NCBI RefSeq assembly: GCF_000425405.1
Contig: NZ_AUDJ01000023.1
Coordinates: forward strand, 62,001-126,000
Reading direction: 5' to 3'
Origin: Ferrimonas kyonanensis DSM 18153
Lineage (GTDB): Bacteria > Pseudomonadota > Gammaproteobacteria > Enterobacterales > Shewanellaceae
DNA: 64,000 nt
Within the stretch, counting starts at the first letter, position 1. The number at the start of each line of letters is the position of its first letter. The notes below the pieces were generated by a model. It searched no databases. It was not told the origin of the DNA and worked only from the letters and a program-made list of their open reading frames with translations. Position numbers and translations under genes: made by a program. Shown piece by piece: positions 45,601 to 53,730 of the stretch.

Positions 45601-47474
45601 TGTTTGGTAACGGCATGCTGTTGTCCCGCCACATTCGCCTGCAGGCGGCCTTTAACCATCAGCACATCTTCATTGACCCGGCGCCCAACGCCGAGGCCAG
45701 CTACGTCGAGCGGGAGCGCCTGTTCAACCTGCCTCGCTCCAGCTGGGAAGATTACGACATCACCCTGATCTCTGCCGGTGGTGGCATCTTTAGCCGCAGC
45801 GCCAAGTCCATCAAATTGACGCCGCAGATCAAATCGATGATTGGCACCACCAAGAACCAACTGCCGCCCAACGAACTGATCCGTCATCTGCTGAAGATGG
45901 AGGTGGATCTGATGTGGAATGGCGGCATCGGCACCTATGTGAAGGCCAAGAGTGAAACCGACGCCGATGTGGGCGATCGCGCCAACGACGTACTGCGCAT
46001 CAATGGCGGCGACCTTAAGGCCAAGGTGGTGGGCGAGGGCGGTAACCTGGGACTGACCCAGCTAGGACGTATCGAATACGCCATCAGCGGCGGTCGCATC
46101 AACACCGACTTTATCGACAACGTCGGTGGGGTGGATTGTTCCGATAACGAGGTCAACATCAAGATCCTGCTGAATCAGTTGGTGGCAGAAGGCGACCTGA
46201 CCGTGAAGCAGCGCAACCTGTTGCTGGAAAAAATGACCGATGAGGTGGCCGAAATCGTGCTGCGGGATTGCCGCGACCAGGCCCAGAGCATCTCGGTGAC
46301 TCAGGTAGACAACGCCGATCAGCTCAAAGAGCAGATTCGCTTTATGCAGCATCTGGAGAAGTTGGGCAAGCTGGACCGGTCGCTGGAGTTCCTGCCCAAC
46401 GAAGATGAACTGAATGAGCGCCTGGTTGCCGGTGTTGGCATGACCCGTCCGGAGTTGTCGGTGTTGGTGGCGTACGCCAAGATGGTGCTCAAGGAGCAGC
46501 TGGTGTCGCCGGAGATCACCGACAACGAGTTCCTGGCCCGCCGTTTGGTGAACTACTTCCCACAGGAGCTGCAGCAACGCTTCTCCGAGCAGATGGGCAA
46601 GCACCCGCTGCGCGGTGAGATCATCGCCACCGACCTGGCCAACGACATCATCAACGACATGGGGCTTAATTTTATCCAGCGTATGCAGGATGAGACTGGT
46701 GCCGCAGTGGAAGAGGTCGCGATATGTTACTCTATCGCCTGTCAGGTATTTGATCTCGAAGATCTTAAGCAGCAGATCAACGCTCAGGACGACGTGGATG
46801 CACACCGTCAGAGCGAACTGCTGTCGCAGGTGCGCCGCACCATTCGCCGAGTGACCCGCTGGTTCCTGCGTCACCGTAATCGCAGCCTGAGCATCGAAGC
46901 GGTATCGAGCTTCTACCGAGGTGTGGTGGAAGAGTTGGATGCCGGATTCGATCGCTTCCTGGTTGAGGATGAAGTGGCGCAACTGGCCAAGGACGAAGAC
47001 GCACTGGTTGAACAGGGCGTATCGGTTGAGTTGGCACGACGCATGTCGCATCTGAGCACGCTGTTCTCGGCGCTGGACATTGCCGAAGTGGCCAAGTCGG
47101 AGCAGAAGCCGGTTGCCCTGGTGGCCGAGACCTACTTCAAGCTCGGCGCCGGCATCGAACTGCACTGGTTCCTGAACCAGATCAGCGAGCAGCCGGTCAG
47201 CAACCATTGGCAGGCACTGGCGCGGGCCGCCTTCCGGGAAGACCTGGACTGGCAGCAGCGACTGTTGACCTCGGTGGTACTGCGCAACTGCGAAGGCGAA
47301 TGCCAGGCCGACAACATCATCAACCTCTGGGTTGAGGCAAACGAACAAACCTTGGATAGATGGCTACACATGATGGCAGAGTTCCACAGCTCCAAAACAC
47401 ATGAATTTGCAAAATTCTCTGTTGCCCTACGGGAGCTCAATCTGTTGATCATGCGTTGTGATACCAATGGTTAA
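42648..47474 (+). CDS. NAD-specific glutamate dehydrogenase, large (180-kDa) class
   Basis: 1608-residue catabolic enzyme converting glutamate to 2-oxoglutarate and ammonia with NAD+. N-terminal ACT-like regulatory domains precede the catalytic core, which shows GGLRWSDRREDFRTEVLGL, the substrate lysine region PSGAKGGFVCK and the dinucleotide site GIGDMAGDVFGNGML. A C-terminal helical domain follows. This class is common in Shewanella, Vibrio and Pseudomonas and absent from E. coli. It stands alone, upstream of pyrD. Confidence 0.96.
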   Translation: MANNDSIPSVLLDNVVALIHNNMPKKEAALLESFAHSLYGTLSRDDLYARSDSDLYGAILSLWNSLNTVTAGAAFNRVFNPAQSTHGWQSNHTVVEMIQPDMPFLVDSVSMALNRIGVTSHLLIHVPLAISRDKQGRITALRSLADAKPKDERTAVFLIEVDNLTTQEEISGLENELNSVVADVESSVNDWEAMRAQMGETVKEMIASDSDGKHKESSQFMQFLLDHHFTLLGFRRYDLKAVSGDIELVPLMETGLGMMRSKENGRENLLLSTLPEAARREALGEHPLVLTKTNSKSRVHRPAYIDYIGVKRFDDNGKVIGEDRFIGLYASTVYNRSPRGIPLLSGKLDRVMQRSKLAPKSHDYKALMNVLETYPRDELIQATEQELLEFGLGVLQMQDRDKVRLFLRKDLFGRFISAMVYVSKDRYNTQLRVNTQQLLAEHFRTQEDVEFTTFFSESTLARTHYLVKVEDNDMDIDVTELETNLVELTRSWEDKVDSALRKTFGQAKGKAIANNYIPGFPRSYKEDVLPSAAVVDVAKLAKLGDDHNLGMLFYQPQEAVLDSNHVRLKLFHKDEPIHLSDVLPMLENFGLRVIGERPYCINTSDGQVYWVLDFNMTLSGNIDADINASQQRFQDAFAKVWSGALEDDGFNRLILSAGLTGREASVLRSYAKYMRQIDGTFSQSYIEETLSHYPHIATLLVKMFDRKFNPSSKTKRDLDKQVELANTYLDDVSNLDDDRIIRRFIELMQATLRTNFYQRGDNGAEKSYISYKFSPMMIPEMPLPLPKFEIFVYSPRVEGVHLRGAKVARGGLRWSDRREDFRTEVLGLVKAQQVKNTVIVPSGAKGGFVCKNLPSEREAMLAEGKACYQIFISALLDITDNIVAGELTPPQQVVRHDEDDPYLVVAADKGTATFSDIANAISESYDFWLGDAFASGGQFGYDHKKMGITARGAWESVKRHFRELGVNCQTTDFTCLGIGDMAGDVFGNGMLLSRHIRLQAAFNHQHIFIDPAPNAEASYVERERLFNLPRSSWEDYDITLISAGGGIFSRSAKSIKLTPQIKSMIGTTKNQLPPNELIRHLLKMEVDLMWNGGIGTYVKAKSETDADVGDRANDVLRINGGDLKAKVVGEGGNLGLTQLGRIEYAISGGRINTDFIDNVGGVDCSDNEVNIKILLNQLVAEGDLTVKQRNLLLEKMTDEVAEIVLRDCRDQAQSISVTQVDNADQLKEQIRFMQHLEKLGKLDRSLEFLPNEDELNERLVAGVGMTRPELSVLVAYAKMVLKEQLVSPEITDNEFLARRLVNYFPQELQQRFSEQMGKHPLRGEIIATDLANDIINDMGLNFIQRMQDETGAAVEEVAICYSIACQVFDLEDLKQQINAQDDVDAHRQSELLSQVRRTIRRVTRWFLRHRNRSLSIEAVSSFYRGVVEELDAGFDRFLVEDEVAQLAKDEDALVEQGVSVELARRMSHLSTLFSALDIAEVAKSEQKPVALVAETYFKLGAGIELHWFLNQISEQPVSNHWQALARAAFREDLDWQQRLLTSVVLRNCEGECQADNIINLWVEANEQTLDRWLHMMAEFHSSKTHEFAKFSVALRELNLLIMRCDTNG

Positions 47475-47488
47475 TCATTAGCGAATCA

Positions 47489-47516
47489 AGCCTCGGTTTT
47501 TACCGGGGCTTTTTTT
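47489..47516 (+). terminator. Rho-independent terminator after glutamate dehydrogenase
   Basis: AGCCTCGG-TTTTTA-CCGGGGCT (one G-T pair) followed by seven Ts. Confidence 0.9.
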
Positions 47517-47533
47517 AGGAAGGAGAAAAAAAA

Positions 47534-48556
47534 TTGTTTTATAAGATTGCGCAGAAGTTTCTATTTCAGACCAGTCCTGAGTTTGCTCATAACTTTGCAA
47601 TCACCTCCCTGCGTCATACCGCTAATACCCCGCTGTCTGTGTTCTACAGCCAGAACGTCCCTTCAGCACCGGTAGAGTGTATGGGCATCACCTTTCCTAA
47701 CCCGGTCGGCCTGGCAGCCGGCATGGACAAAGACGGTGAAAGCATCGATGGCTTTGCGGCCATGGGGTTCGGTCACATCGAGGTCGGTACCGTTACGCCG
47801 CGGCCACAACCGGGTAACGATAAGCCTCGAGCATTCCGGTTAAAGCCGGCGCGGGCCATCATCAACCGCATGGGATTTAACAATAAGGGCGTCGATAACC
47901 TGGTTAAGAACATTAAAGCCAGTAATCCCGGCAATGCCATTATTGGTGTCAATATCGGTAAAAATAAAACCACGCCTTTGGAAGAGGGCAAGAACGATTA
48001 CCTGTATTGCATGGATAAAGTGTACGACGTTGCCGGCTACATTGCGGTTAATATCTCATCACCGAATACTCCCGGCCTGCGGACTCTGCAATTTGGCGAA
48101 ATGCTGGATGATCTTCTCGGTAGCTTAAAAGATCGCCAGACCGAGTTAGCCAAACAGTACGATAAGTATGTCCCCATCGCATTGAAGATCGCCCCGGATC
48201 TGAGCGATGAGGAATTAAAGCAGGTGTGTGATGCCCTGCTGAAATATAAATTCGATGGCGTGATTGCCACCAACACCACCCTCGACCGCGATCCGGTTAA
48301 GCACCTTCCCGAGCACAGCGAAGCGGGTGGCCTCAGCGGCGCGCCCCTGACCCAGCGCTCTACCGAGGTGATTCGCAAGGCTGCCGAGTACCTCGACGGC
48401 CGATTGCCGATTATCGGAGTAGGGGGGATCGACAGTGCCCAGGACGGGATGGATAAGATCGATGCGGGCGCAAAAATTGTACAGCTGTATACCGGCTTTA
48501 TTTATAATGGCCCGTGCTTAATTAAATCGATCACTGAGGCATTTCTTAAAAGATAA
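47534..48556 (+). CDS. pyrD: Dihydroorotate dehydrogenase (quinone)
   Basis: Membrane-associated class 2 flavoenzyme oxidising dihydroorotate to orotate with quinone. The 340-residue product has the N-terminal membrane-binding helices, [15 protein letters not shown], the catalytic-serine region [11 protein letters not shown] and the FMN-phosphate motif IGVGGIDSA. The start is a TTG at 47534 with a strong AGGAG; no better start is in frame. It opens the conserved pyrD-zapC-rlmL-uup block. Confidence 0.96.
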   Translation: MFYKIAQKFLFQTSPEFAHNFAITSLRHTANTPLSVFYSQNVPSAPVECMGITFPNPVGLAAGMDKDGESIDGFAAMGFGHIEVGTVTPRPQPGNDKPRAFRLKPARAIINRMGFNNKGVDNLVKNIKASNPGNAIIGVNIGKNKTTPLEEGKNDYLYCMDKVYDVAGYIAVNISSPNTPGLRTLQFGEMLDDLLGSLKDRQTELAKQYDKYVPIALKIAPDLSDEELKQVCDALLKYKFDGVIATNTTLDRDPVKHLPEHSEAGGLSGAPLTQRSTEVIRKAAEYLDGRLPIIGVGGIDSAQDGMDKIDAGAKIVQLYTGFIYNGPCLIKSITEAFLKR

Positions 48557-48580
48557 CCCGGATTGATCAAATAATAGTCA

Positions 48581-48608
48581 GGCCGCAATATTGCGGCCTT
48601 TCTTTTTT
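48581..48608 (+). terminator. Rho-independent terminator after pyrD
   Basis: GGCCGCAA-TA-TTGCGGCC, a perfect stem, then TTTCTTTTTT. Confidence 0.93.
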
Positions 48609-48758
48609 ATATCGATCGCGATCGACGATCCAAAAAGGATCGAATTTGAGATCCCCTTGGTATATAATTGATCGTTTAAAATAATTTATTTTATTTCTTG
48701 CCCAAACCTGAATATTTATATTAGTATAATTTTCATCCAGTAAATAAGGATGCCACTC

Positions 48759-49298
48759 ATGTTGCTTATGCCTACGGTCAATTGGCGCTGGTTCTTCGAG
48801 CCGCAACACTCCAGGTTAGCACTCGACCTGGGGGATGAGATGGTGTTTGTCACTCCCTACGACGCCAGTCAGATTATTCCCGATGCCCTTCAGGGCATGG
48901 TTTTCAGTGCCGAGCACGCCGACTGTTACACCCAGCTGTTGTCCGACATTGGCAACCAGTTGACCCTGTCGGAGCCACAGCAGGTGCAGATTGCCATCAA
49001 TGCCACCGCACTGGCGTTCTTTGCCCTGCCGAGAATGCCCAAGAGTTGGTACTTCCACCACAGCAACAGCATCGTCTACAGCCGGGTGGGTAAGCTGTGC
49101 CAGCTGGACACGGATCACGGCAGTGGTTTGTTTGTGGTGGTGCAATCGGAAGAGCGCAGTTCGCTGGTGATGCTGCTGTCCGAGGCTTTGCCGCTGTCTG
49201 CCAGCAAATCGCTGCCGTGTTTCCAGCCCATCAAAGTGATGAACGATAGGCTGGTGCCAGCGCAGCAGGCCAAGCGACGGGCTCACTCTGCCGCCTGA
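48759..49298 (+). CDS. zapC: Cell division protein ZapC
   Basis: 179-residue cytosolic FtsZ-ring stabiliser. Landmarks shared with E. coli ZapC: NWRW near the N-terminus, MPKSWYF mid-protein and IKVMNDRL near the C-terminus. Three ATGs are close together (48750, 48759, 48768); 48759 is chosen because TAAGGA lies 8 bases upstream. Position between pyrD and rlmL is conserved. E. coli ycbX, normally next, is missing. Confidence 0.92.
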   Translation: MLLMPTVNWRWFFEPQHSRLALDLGDEMVFVTPYDASQIIPDALQGMVFSAEHADCYTQLLSDIGNQLTLSEPQQVQIAINATALAFFALPRMPKSWYFHHSNSIVYSRVGKLCQLDTDHGSGLFVVVQSEERSSLVMLLSEALPLSASKSLPCFQPIKVMNDRLVPAQQAKRRAHSAA

Positions 49299-49464
49299 TC
49301 CTCGATTAGCGTCCACACAGCCGATCCGTTCCCGCTTTTTCGTCAGTCAGTTAGCTTCCTTGGCGCAACTGGTGCATTTTGCAGCACTATCCAGGTAATT
49401 GAGCGGTACGAACGCCCGCCATCAAGGTATAATGGGTGTTTTGTATCTTAATTGCCGGAATGCC

Positions 49465-51585
49465 ATGAAGCGCTTTTACGCCGCCGTACCCAAGGGTCTA
49501 GAGTACCTGTTGGTCGATGAACTTAACCAGCTGGGAGCCGAAGAGGTCCACGAGGGCCTGGCGGTTGTCCATTTCCAGGCGGATCTTGCCACCGCATACC
49601 GCATCTGTCTGTGGTCCCGCCTGGCCAGCCGGGTGGTGATGGTGATCAGTGATTTCGAGATCACCGATGCCGACGACATGTACCATAAGGTCAAAGAGAT
49701 CCACTGGCCGTCGCTGTTCTCCAGCCTGCGCGGTTTTATGGTGGATTTTCATGGCACCAACCGGGAAGTGCGTAACAGCCAGTTTGGCGCCCTCAAGATT
49801 AAAGACGCCGTTGTCGATTGCTTCAGCGAAGACAGTGGCCAGCGCCCCGGCATCACCAAGACCGATCCGGACATCAAGATCGATTGTGTCCTCAAGGGCG
49901 GTCGCCTTTCCGTAGGACTGAACTTCTCCGGCGCGCCGCTGCACCAGCGCGGCTATCGCCTGGATCACGGTCAGGCACCACTGCGAGAAAATCTGGCGGC
50001 GGCGATGCTGATCCGCAGCGGCTGGACCAAACATCAGGACCAGGCGTTGGTGGACCCGTTTTGTGGTTCCGGCACCCTGCTGATCGAAGCGGCATTGATG
50101 GCAGCGGACAAGGCCCCAGGACTGCTGCGCGAACACTGGGGTTTCTACGCCTGGAAGGGCCACGACGATGCCCTGTGGGACGAGCTGTCCAACGAAGCCC
50201 AGGTTCGAGGCGATCGCGGCGCCCGCAGCTGCAAGACCCGCTTCATCGGTTCCGACCTGGACAGCCGGGTGGTGGGCATTGCCAAGCAGAACGCCGCCCG
50301 CGCCGGCGTCGATAAGCTGATTAAGCTCAGCCAGCAGGACGCCCTCAAGGCCCGGCCCGAGGTCAAAGAGCCCGGCTTCATCGTCACCAACCCCCCCTAT
50401 GGCGAACGCCTGGGCAACCTGTCCGGGATGATCGGCCTCTATTCCGATCTCGGTCGCGCGTTGCGGGGCCATTGGGGTGACTGGAAGCTGAGCCTGCTGT
50501 GCAGCGATGACATGCTGTTCAACGCCCTGCGGATGCGCAGCGACAAAGAATACAAGCTGTTTAACTCCAACCTGGAAGTGAAGCTGGCCAACTACCAGAT
50601 TCGCGCTCGCCAGGAGCAGGAGTCCAATGAACCGGCTCAGCCGCGGGGCGGAGAAGAGTTTGGTAACCGCCTCAAGAAAAACCTCAAACAACGGACTAAG
50701 TGGCTCAAGGGCGAGGAGATCGACAGCTTCCGCCTGTACGACGCGGATCTGCCCGATTACAACGTCGCCGTAGACCGCTACCAGGACTGGGTGGTGGTGC
50801 AGGAGTACGCGCCGCCAAAGACCGTGGATGAAGCCAAGGCCAAATCACGGCTGGTGGACATCATGTGGCAGATCCCTCAGGTGCTGGATGTGCATCCGGA
50901 TAAGATCGTGCTTAAGACCCGTCAGCGCCAGAAGGGCAAGAGCCAGTATCAGAAGCAGAAATCCCGTTCCATCGATCTGAACGTGATGGAGTACGGCGCC
51001 TGTTTCAAGGTTAACCTGACCGAGTACCTGGATACCGGCCTGTTCCTGGATCATCGCCTGGCCCGTCGTCACATACAGCAGCACAGTAAAGGCAAGGACT
51101 TCCTGAATCTGTTCGCCTACACCGGTTCGGCCTCGGTGCACGCCGCCCTCGGTGGCGCCCGCAGTACCACCACGGTGGACATGTCCAAGACCTATCTGGC
51201 CTGGGCCGAAGAGAACTTTGAGCTGAATCGGATCAAGGGGCGCCAGCACCAGTTTGTGCAGGCCGACTGCCTGGCCTGGCTGGAGCGCTGTAATCAGAAA
51301 TACGACTTTATCTTTATCGATCCGCCAACGTTCTCCAACTCCAAGCGGATGGCCACCACTTTCGACATTCAGCGGGATCACCTGCGGCTGATGACCGACC
51401 TCAAACGCCTGCTGCGTCCGGGCGGGACCATCTTGTTCTCCAACAACAAGCGCAACTTTAAGATGGATCTCGACGGCTTGGCGGAACTGGGCCTGGCGGC
51501 GCAGAACATCAGCGATAAGACCATGTCGCCGGACTTCGCCCGCAACAAGCACATTCACAACGCCTGGCTGGTGAACCATGCCTGA
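49465..51585 (+). CDS. rlmL: Bifunctional 23S rRNA m2G2445/m7G2069 methyltransferase
   Basis: 706-residue fusion: an N-terminal THUMP domain, the RlmL N2-guanine methyltransferase with NPPYGERLGN (about residue 310), and the C-terminal RlmK N7-guanine methyltransferase with the SAM region NLFAYTGSASVHAA and DPPTFSNSKR. MKRFYAAVPKGLE at 49465 is the conserved start. The open frame extends 22 codons further upstream. It overlaps the next gene by 8 bp. Confidence 0.97.
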   Translation: MKRFYAAVPKGLEYLLVDELNQLGAEEVHEGLAVVHFQADLATAYRICLWSRLASRVVMVISDFEITDADDMYHKVKEIHWPSLFSSLRGFMVDFHGTNREVRNSQFGALKIKDAVVDCFSEDSGQRPGITKTDPDIKIDCVLKGGRLSVGLNFSGAPLHQRGYRLDHGQAPLRENLAAAMLIRSGWTKHQDQALVDPFCGSGTLLIEAALMAADKAPGLLREHWGFYAWKGHDDALWDELSNEAQVRGDRGARSCKTRFIGSDLDSRVVGIAKQNAARAGVDKLIKLSQQDALKARPEVKEPGFIVTNPPYGERLGNLSGMIGLYSDLGRALRGHWGDWKLSLLCSDDMLFNALRMRSDKEYKLFNSNLEVKLANYQIRARQEQESNEPAQPRGGEEFGNRLKKNLKQRTKWLKGEEIDSFRLYDADLPDYNVAVDRYQDWVVVQEYAPPKTVDEAKAKSRLVDIMWQIPQVLDVHPDKIVLKTRQRQKGKSQYQKQKSRSIDLNVMEYGACFKVNLTEYLDTGLFLDHRLARRHIQQHSKGKDFLNLFAYTGSASVHAALGGARSTTTVDMSKTYLAWAEENFELNRIKGRQHQFVQADCLAWLERCNQKYDFIFIDPPTFSNSKRMATTFDIQRDHLRLMTDLKRLLRPGGTILFSNNKRNFKMDLDGLAELGLAAQNISDKTMSPDFARNKHIHNAWLVNHA

Positions 51586-51811
51586 GTACACCCTGTTTCA
51601 TACCGACGGTTGCCACCTGTGCGAACTGGCACAGGCGCTGGTGAATGAGGCCGGACTTGAGGTACACCGCCAGGACATCATCGATTCCCCCGAATGGGTG
51701 GCGGCGTATGGCGAACGGATTCCGGTGCTGCGCCACAGCAGCGGCCGCGAACTGGGCTGGCCTTTTGACGCCCTGACCTTGACGCAGTTTACAGACGACC
51801 AAACATCATGA
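51578..51811 (+). CDS. Glutaredoxin-like family protein
   Basis: 77-residue thioredoxin-fold protein with the redox motif CHLC near residue 12, a short cis-proline region (RIPVLRH) and the family ending. Such proteins are commonly annotated as glutaredoxin family (DUF836). It overlaps rlmL at its start and uup by 4 bp at its end, so it is translationally coupled between a ribosome-modifying and a ribosome-associated gene. Redox partner unknown. Confidence 0.85.
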   Translation: MPEYTLFHTDGCHLCELAQALVNEAGLEVHRQDIIDSPEWVAAYGERIPVLRHSSGRELGWPFDALTLTQFTDDQTS

Positions 51812-53721
51812 GCCTAATCAGAATTAACAATGGCCAACTGGCCTTCGGACACACGCCGCTGCTGGATCACGCCCAGTTTATTCTTGAGCCCCACGAGCGG
51901 GTGTGTCTGGTGGGCCGTAACGGTGCCGGCAAATCCAGCCTGCTGAAAGTCCTGGCGGGGCTGCAGGAGATGGACGACGGCACCAAGGGCATCGATACCG
52001 GCATCAAGATCGCCTATCTGCCCCAGGATCCACCGCGGCAGCAACAGGGCAGCGTCTATCACTACGTGGCTCAGGGCCTGGCGGAGGTGGGTGAACTGCT
52101 GGAACGCTATCAGAGTCTGAGTTTGCTGGTGGCCGACGACCCCAGCGATAAGAACCTGTCGAAACTGCACCGGTTGCAGGAGCAGATGGAGGAGCACGGA
52201 GCCTGGGGCGCCGAGCAACAGATCAGCCAGACCTTGAGTCGCCTGAACCTCAATGGCGATACCGCCATGGGCGATCTCAGCGGCGGCTGGCAGCGCCGGG
52301 CCGCCCTGGCACGGGCACTGGTGCGCCAACCGGACGTGCTGTTGCTGGATGAGCCGACTAACCACCTGGACATCGACGCCATCGAGTGGCTGGAAGAGAT
52401 GCTGAAAGGCTTTGCCGGCAGCATCGTGTTTGTCAGCCACGATCGCGGCTTCATTCGTCGCACCGCCACTCGAATTGTGGATCTGGACCGCGGCAAGCTC
52501 AGCAGCTTCCCCGGCGATTACGCCCATTACCTGGTCGCTAAAGAGGAAGCACTGCGGGTTGAAGAGGAGCAGGCGGCGGAGTTTGATCGCAAACTGGCCC
52601 TGGAAGAGACCTGGATTCGTCAGGGAATTAAGGCCCGCCGGACCCGCAACGAAGGCCGGGTTCGGGCGCTGAAAGCGATGCGTCAGGAGCGAGCCGAACG
52701 CCTGAGCCGTCAGGGGAATGCCAACATGAAGATGGAGAGCAGCAGCCTGTCCGGTAAGCTGGTGTTCGACATCAAAGGCCTGGGGTTCTCCTGGCCGGAT
52801 AAATCCATCGTCGCGCCGATGGACCGCATCGTGACCCGCGGCGATCGCATCGCCATGATTGGTCCCAATGGCTGTGGTAAATCGACCCTGATTAAGTTGC
52901 TGCTGGGCGAACTGGCCCCGCAGCAGGGTGAGGTGAAGCAGGGCACTAAGCTGGAAGTGGCCTATTTTGACCAACACCGCACCGACCTGGATCTGGACAA
53001 ATCGGTACAGGATAACGTGGCCGAAGGTAAGCAGACGGTGACCATCAACGGTAAAGATCGCCACGTTCTGGGTTACCTGCAGGACTTCCTGTTTGCACCC
53101 GCTCGGGCCCGCAGCCCGGTTCGCAGCCTCTCCGGAGGGGAGAAAAACCGGCTGTTACTGGCGAAACTGTTCCTGAAACCGGCAAATTTGTTGGTTATGG
53201 ATGAACCCACCAACGATCTGGATGTCGAAACTCTGGAATTGCTGGAAGCCAAACTGGCCGAGTACAACGGCACCTTGCTGCTGGTGTCTCACGATCGTGA
53301 GTTCATCGACAACACGGTGACCAGCACCTGGTGGTTTGGTGGCAATGGCTTGTGGCACGAATACGTGGGTGGTTACAGCGACGCCCACCGACTCGGCGCT
53401 CGGTTCTTTGGCGAAGAACTTCAGCAGAAAACGGCTGAAGTGGCTGATAAACCGGCGAAAGAGGAGAAAAAATCGGAGCCGGTTAAAGCTAAGAAGCTTT
53501 CCTACAAATTACAACGTGAACTTGACGCGCTTCCTGCTAAGATGGAGGCCCTCGAGGAGGCCATTGAGGCCTTGCAACAACAGATTGCGGCTCCCGGGTT
53601 CTTTGATCAGGACTCGAATGAGACCAACCGCATCCTGGCAAAACTGGCTCAGGATGAACAAGAATTGGAACTGTGTTTCAGCCGATGGGAAGAGCTGGAA
53701 ACAATGCAAAATTCAGGCTAA
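51808..53721 (+). CDS. uup: ABC-F ATPase Uup
   Basis: 637-residue soluble protein with two ABC domains and no membrane part. The first has GRNGAGKSS, LSGGWQRRAAL and LLLDEPTNHLD; the second has GPNGCGKST, LSGGEKNRLLL and LVMDEPTNDLD. A C-terminal coiled-coil DNA/RNA-binding region (about residues 555-637) is rich in Glu, Leu and Gln. ABC-F proteins act on ribosomes; Uup also affects transposon excision in E. coli. Its ATG overlaps the glutaredoxin stop. Confidence 0.96.
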   Translation: MSLIRINNGQLAFGHTPLLDHAQFILEPHERVCLVGRNGAGKSSLLKVLAGLQEMDDGTKGIDTGIKIAYLPQDPPRQQQGSVYHYVAQGLAEVGELLERYQSLSLLVADDPSDKNLSKLHRLQEQMEEHGAWGAEQQISQTLSRLNLNGDTAMGDLSGGWQRRAALARALVRQPDVLLLDEPTNHLDIDAIEWLEEMLKGFAGSIVFVSHDRGFIRRTATRIVDLDRGKLSSFPGDYAHYLVAKEEALRVEEEQAAEFDRKLALEETWIRQGIKARRTRNEGRVRALKAMRQERAERLSRQGNANMKMESSSLSGKLVFDIKGLGFSWPDKSIVAPMDRIVTRGDRIAMIGPNGCGKSTLIKLLLGELAPQQGEVKQGTKLEVAYFDQHRTDLDLDKSVQDNVAEGKQTVTINGKDRHVLGYLQDFLFAPARARSPVRSLSGGEKNRLLLAKLFLKPANLLVMDEPTNDLDVETLELLEAKLAEYNGTLLLVSHDREFIDNTVTSTWWFGGNGLWHEYVGGYSDAHRLGARFFGEELQQKTAEVADKPAKEEKKSEPVKAKKLSYKLQRELDALPAKMEALEEAIEALQQQIAAPGFFDQDSNETNRILAKLAQDEQELELCFSRWEELETMQNSG

Positions 53722-53730
53722 GGGGAAAGA

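Noticed and set aside
48567-48809. Short - strand frame between pyrD and zapC
   Set aside because: It spans the pyrD terminator and the zapC start, with no ribosome-binding site and no homology.
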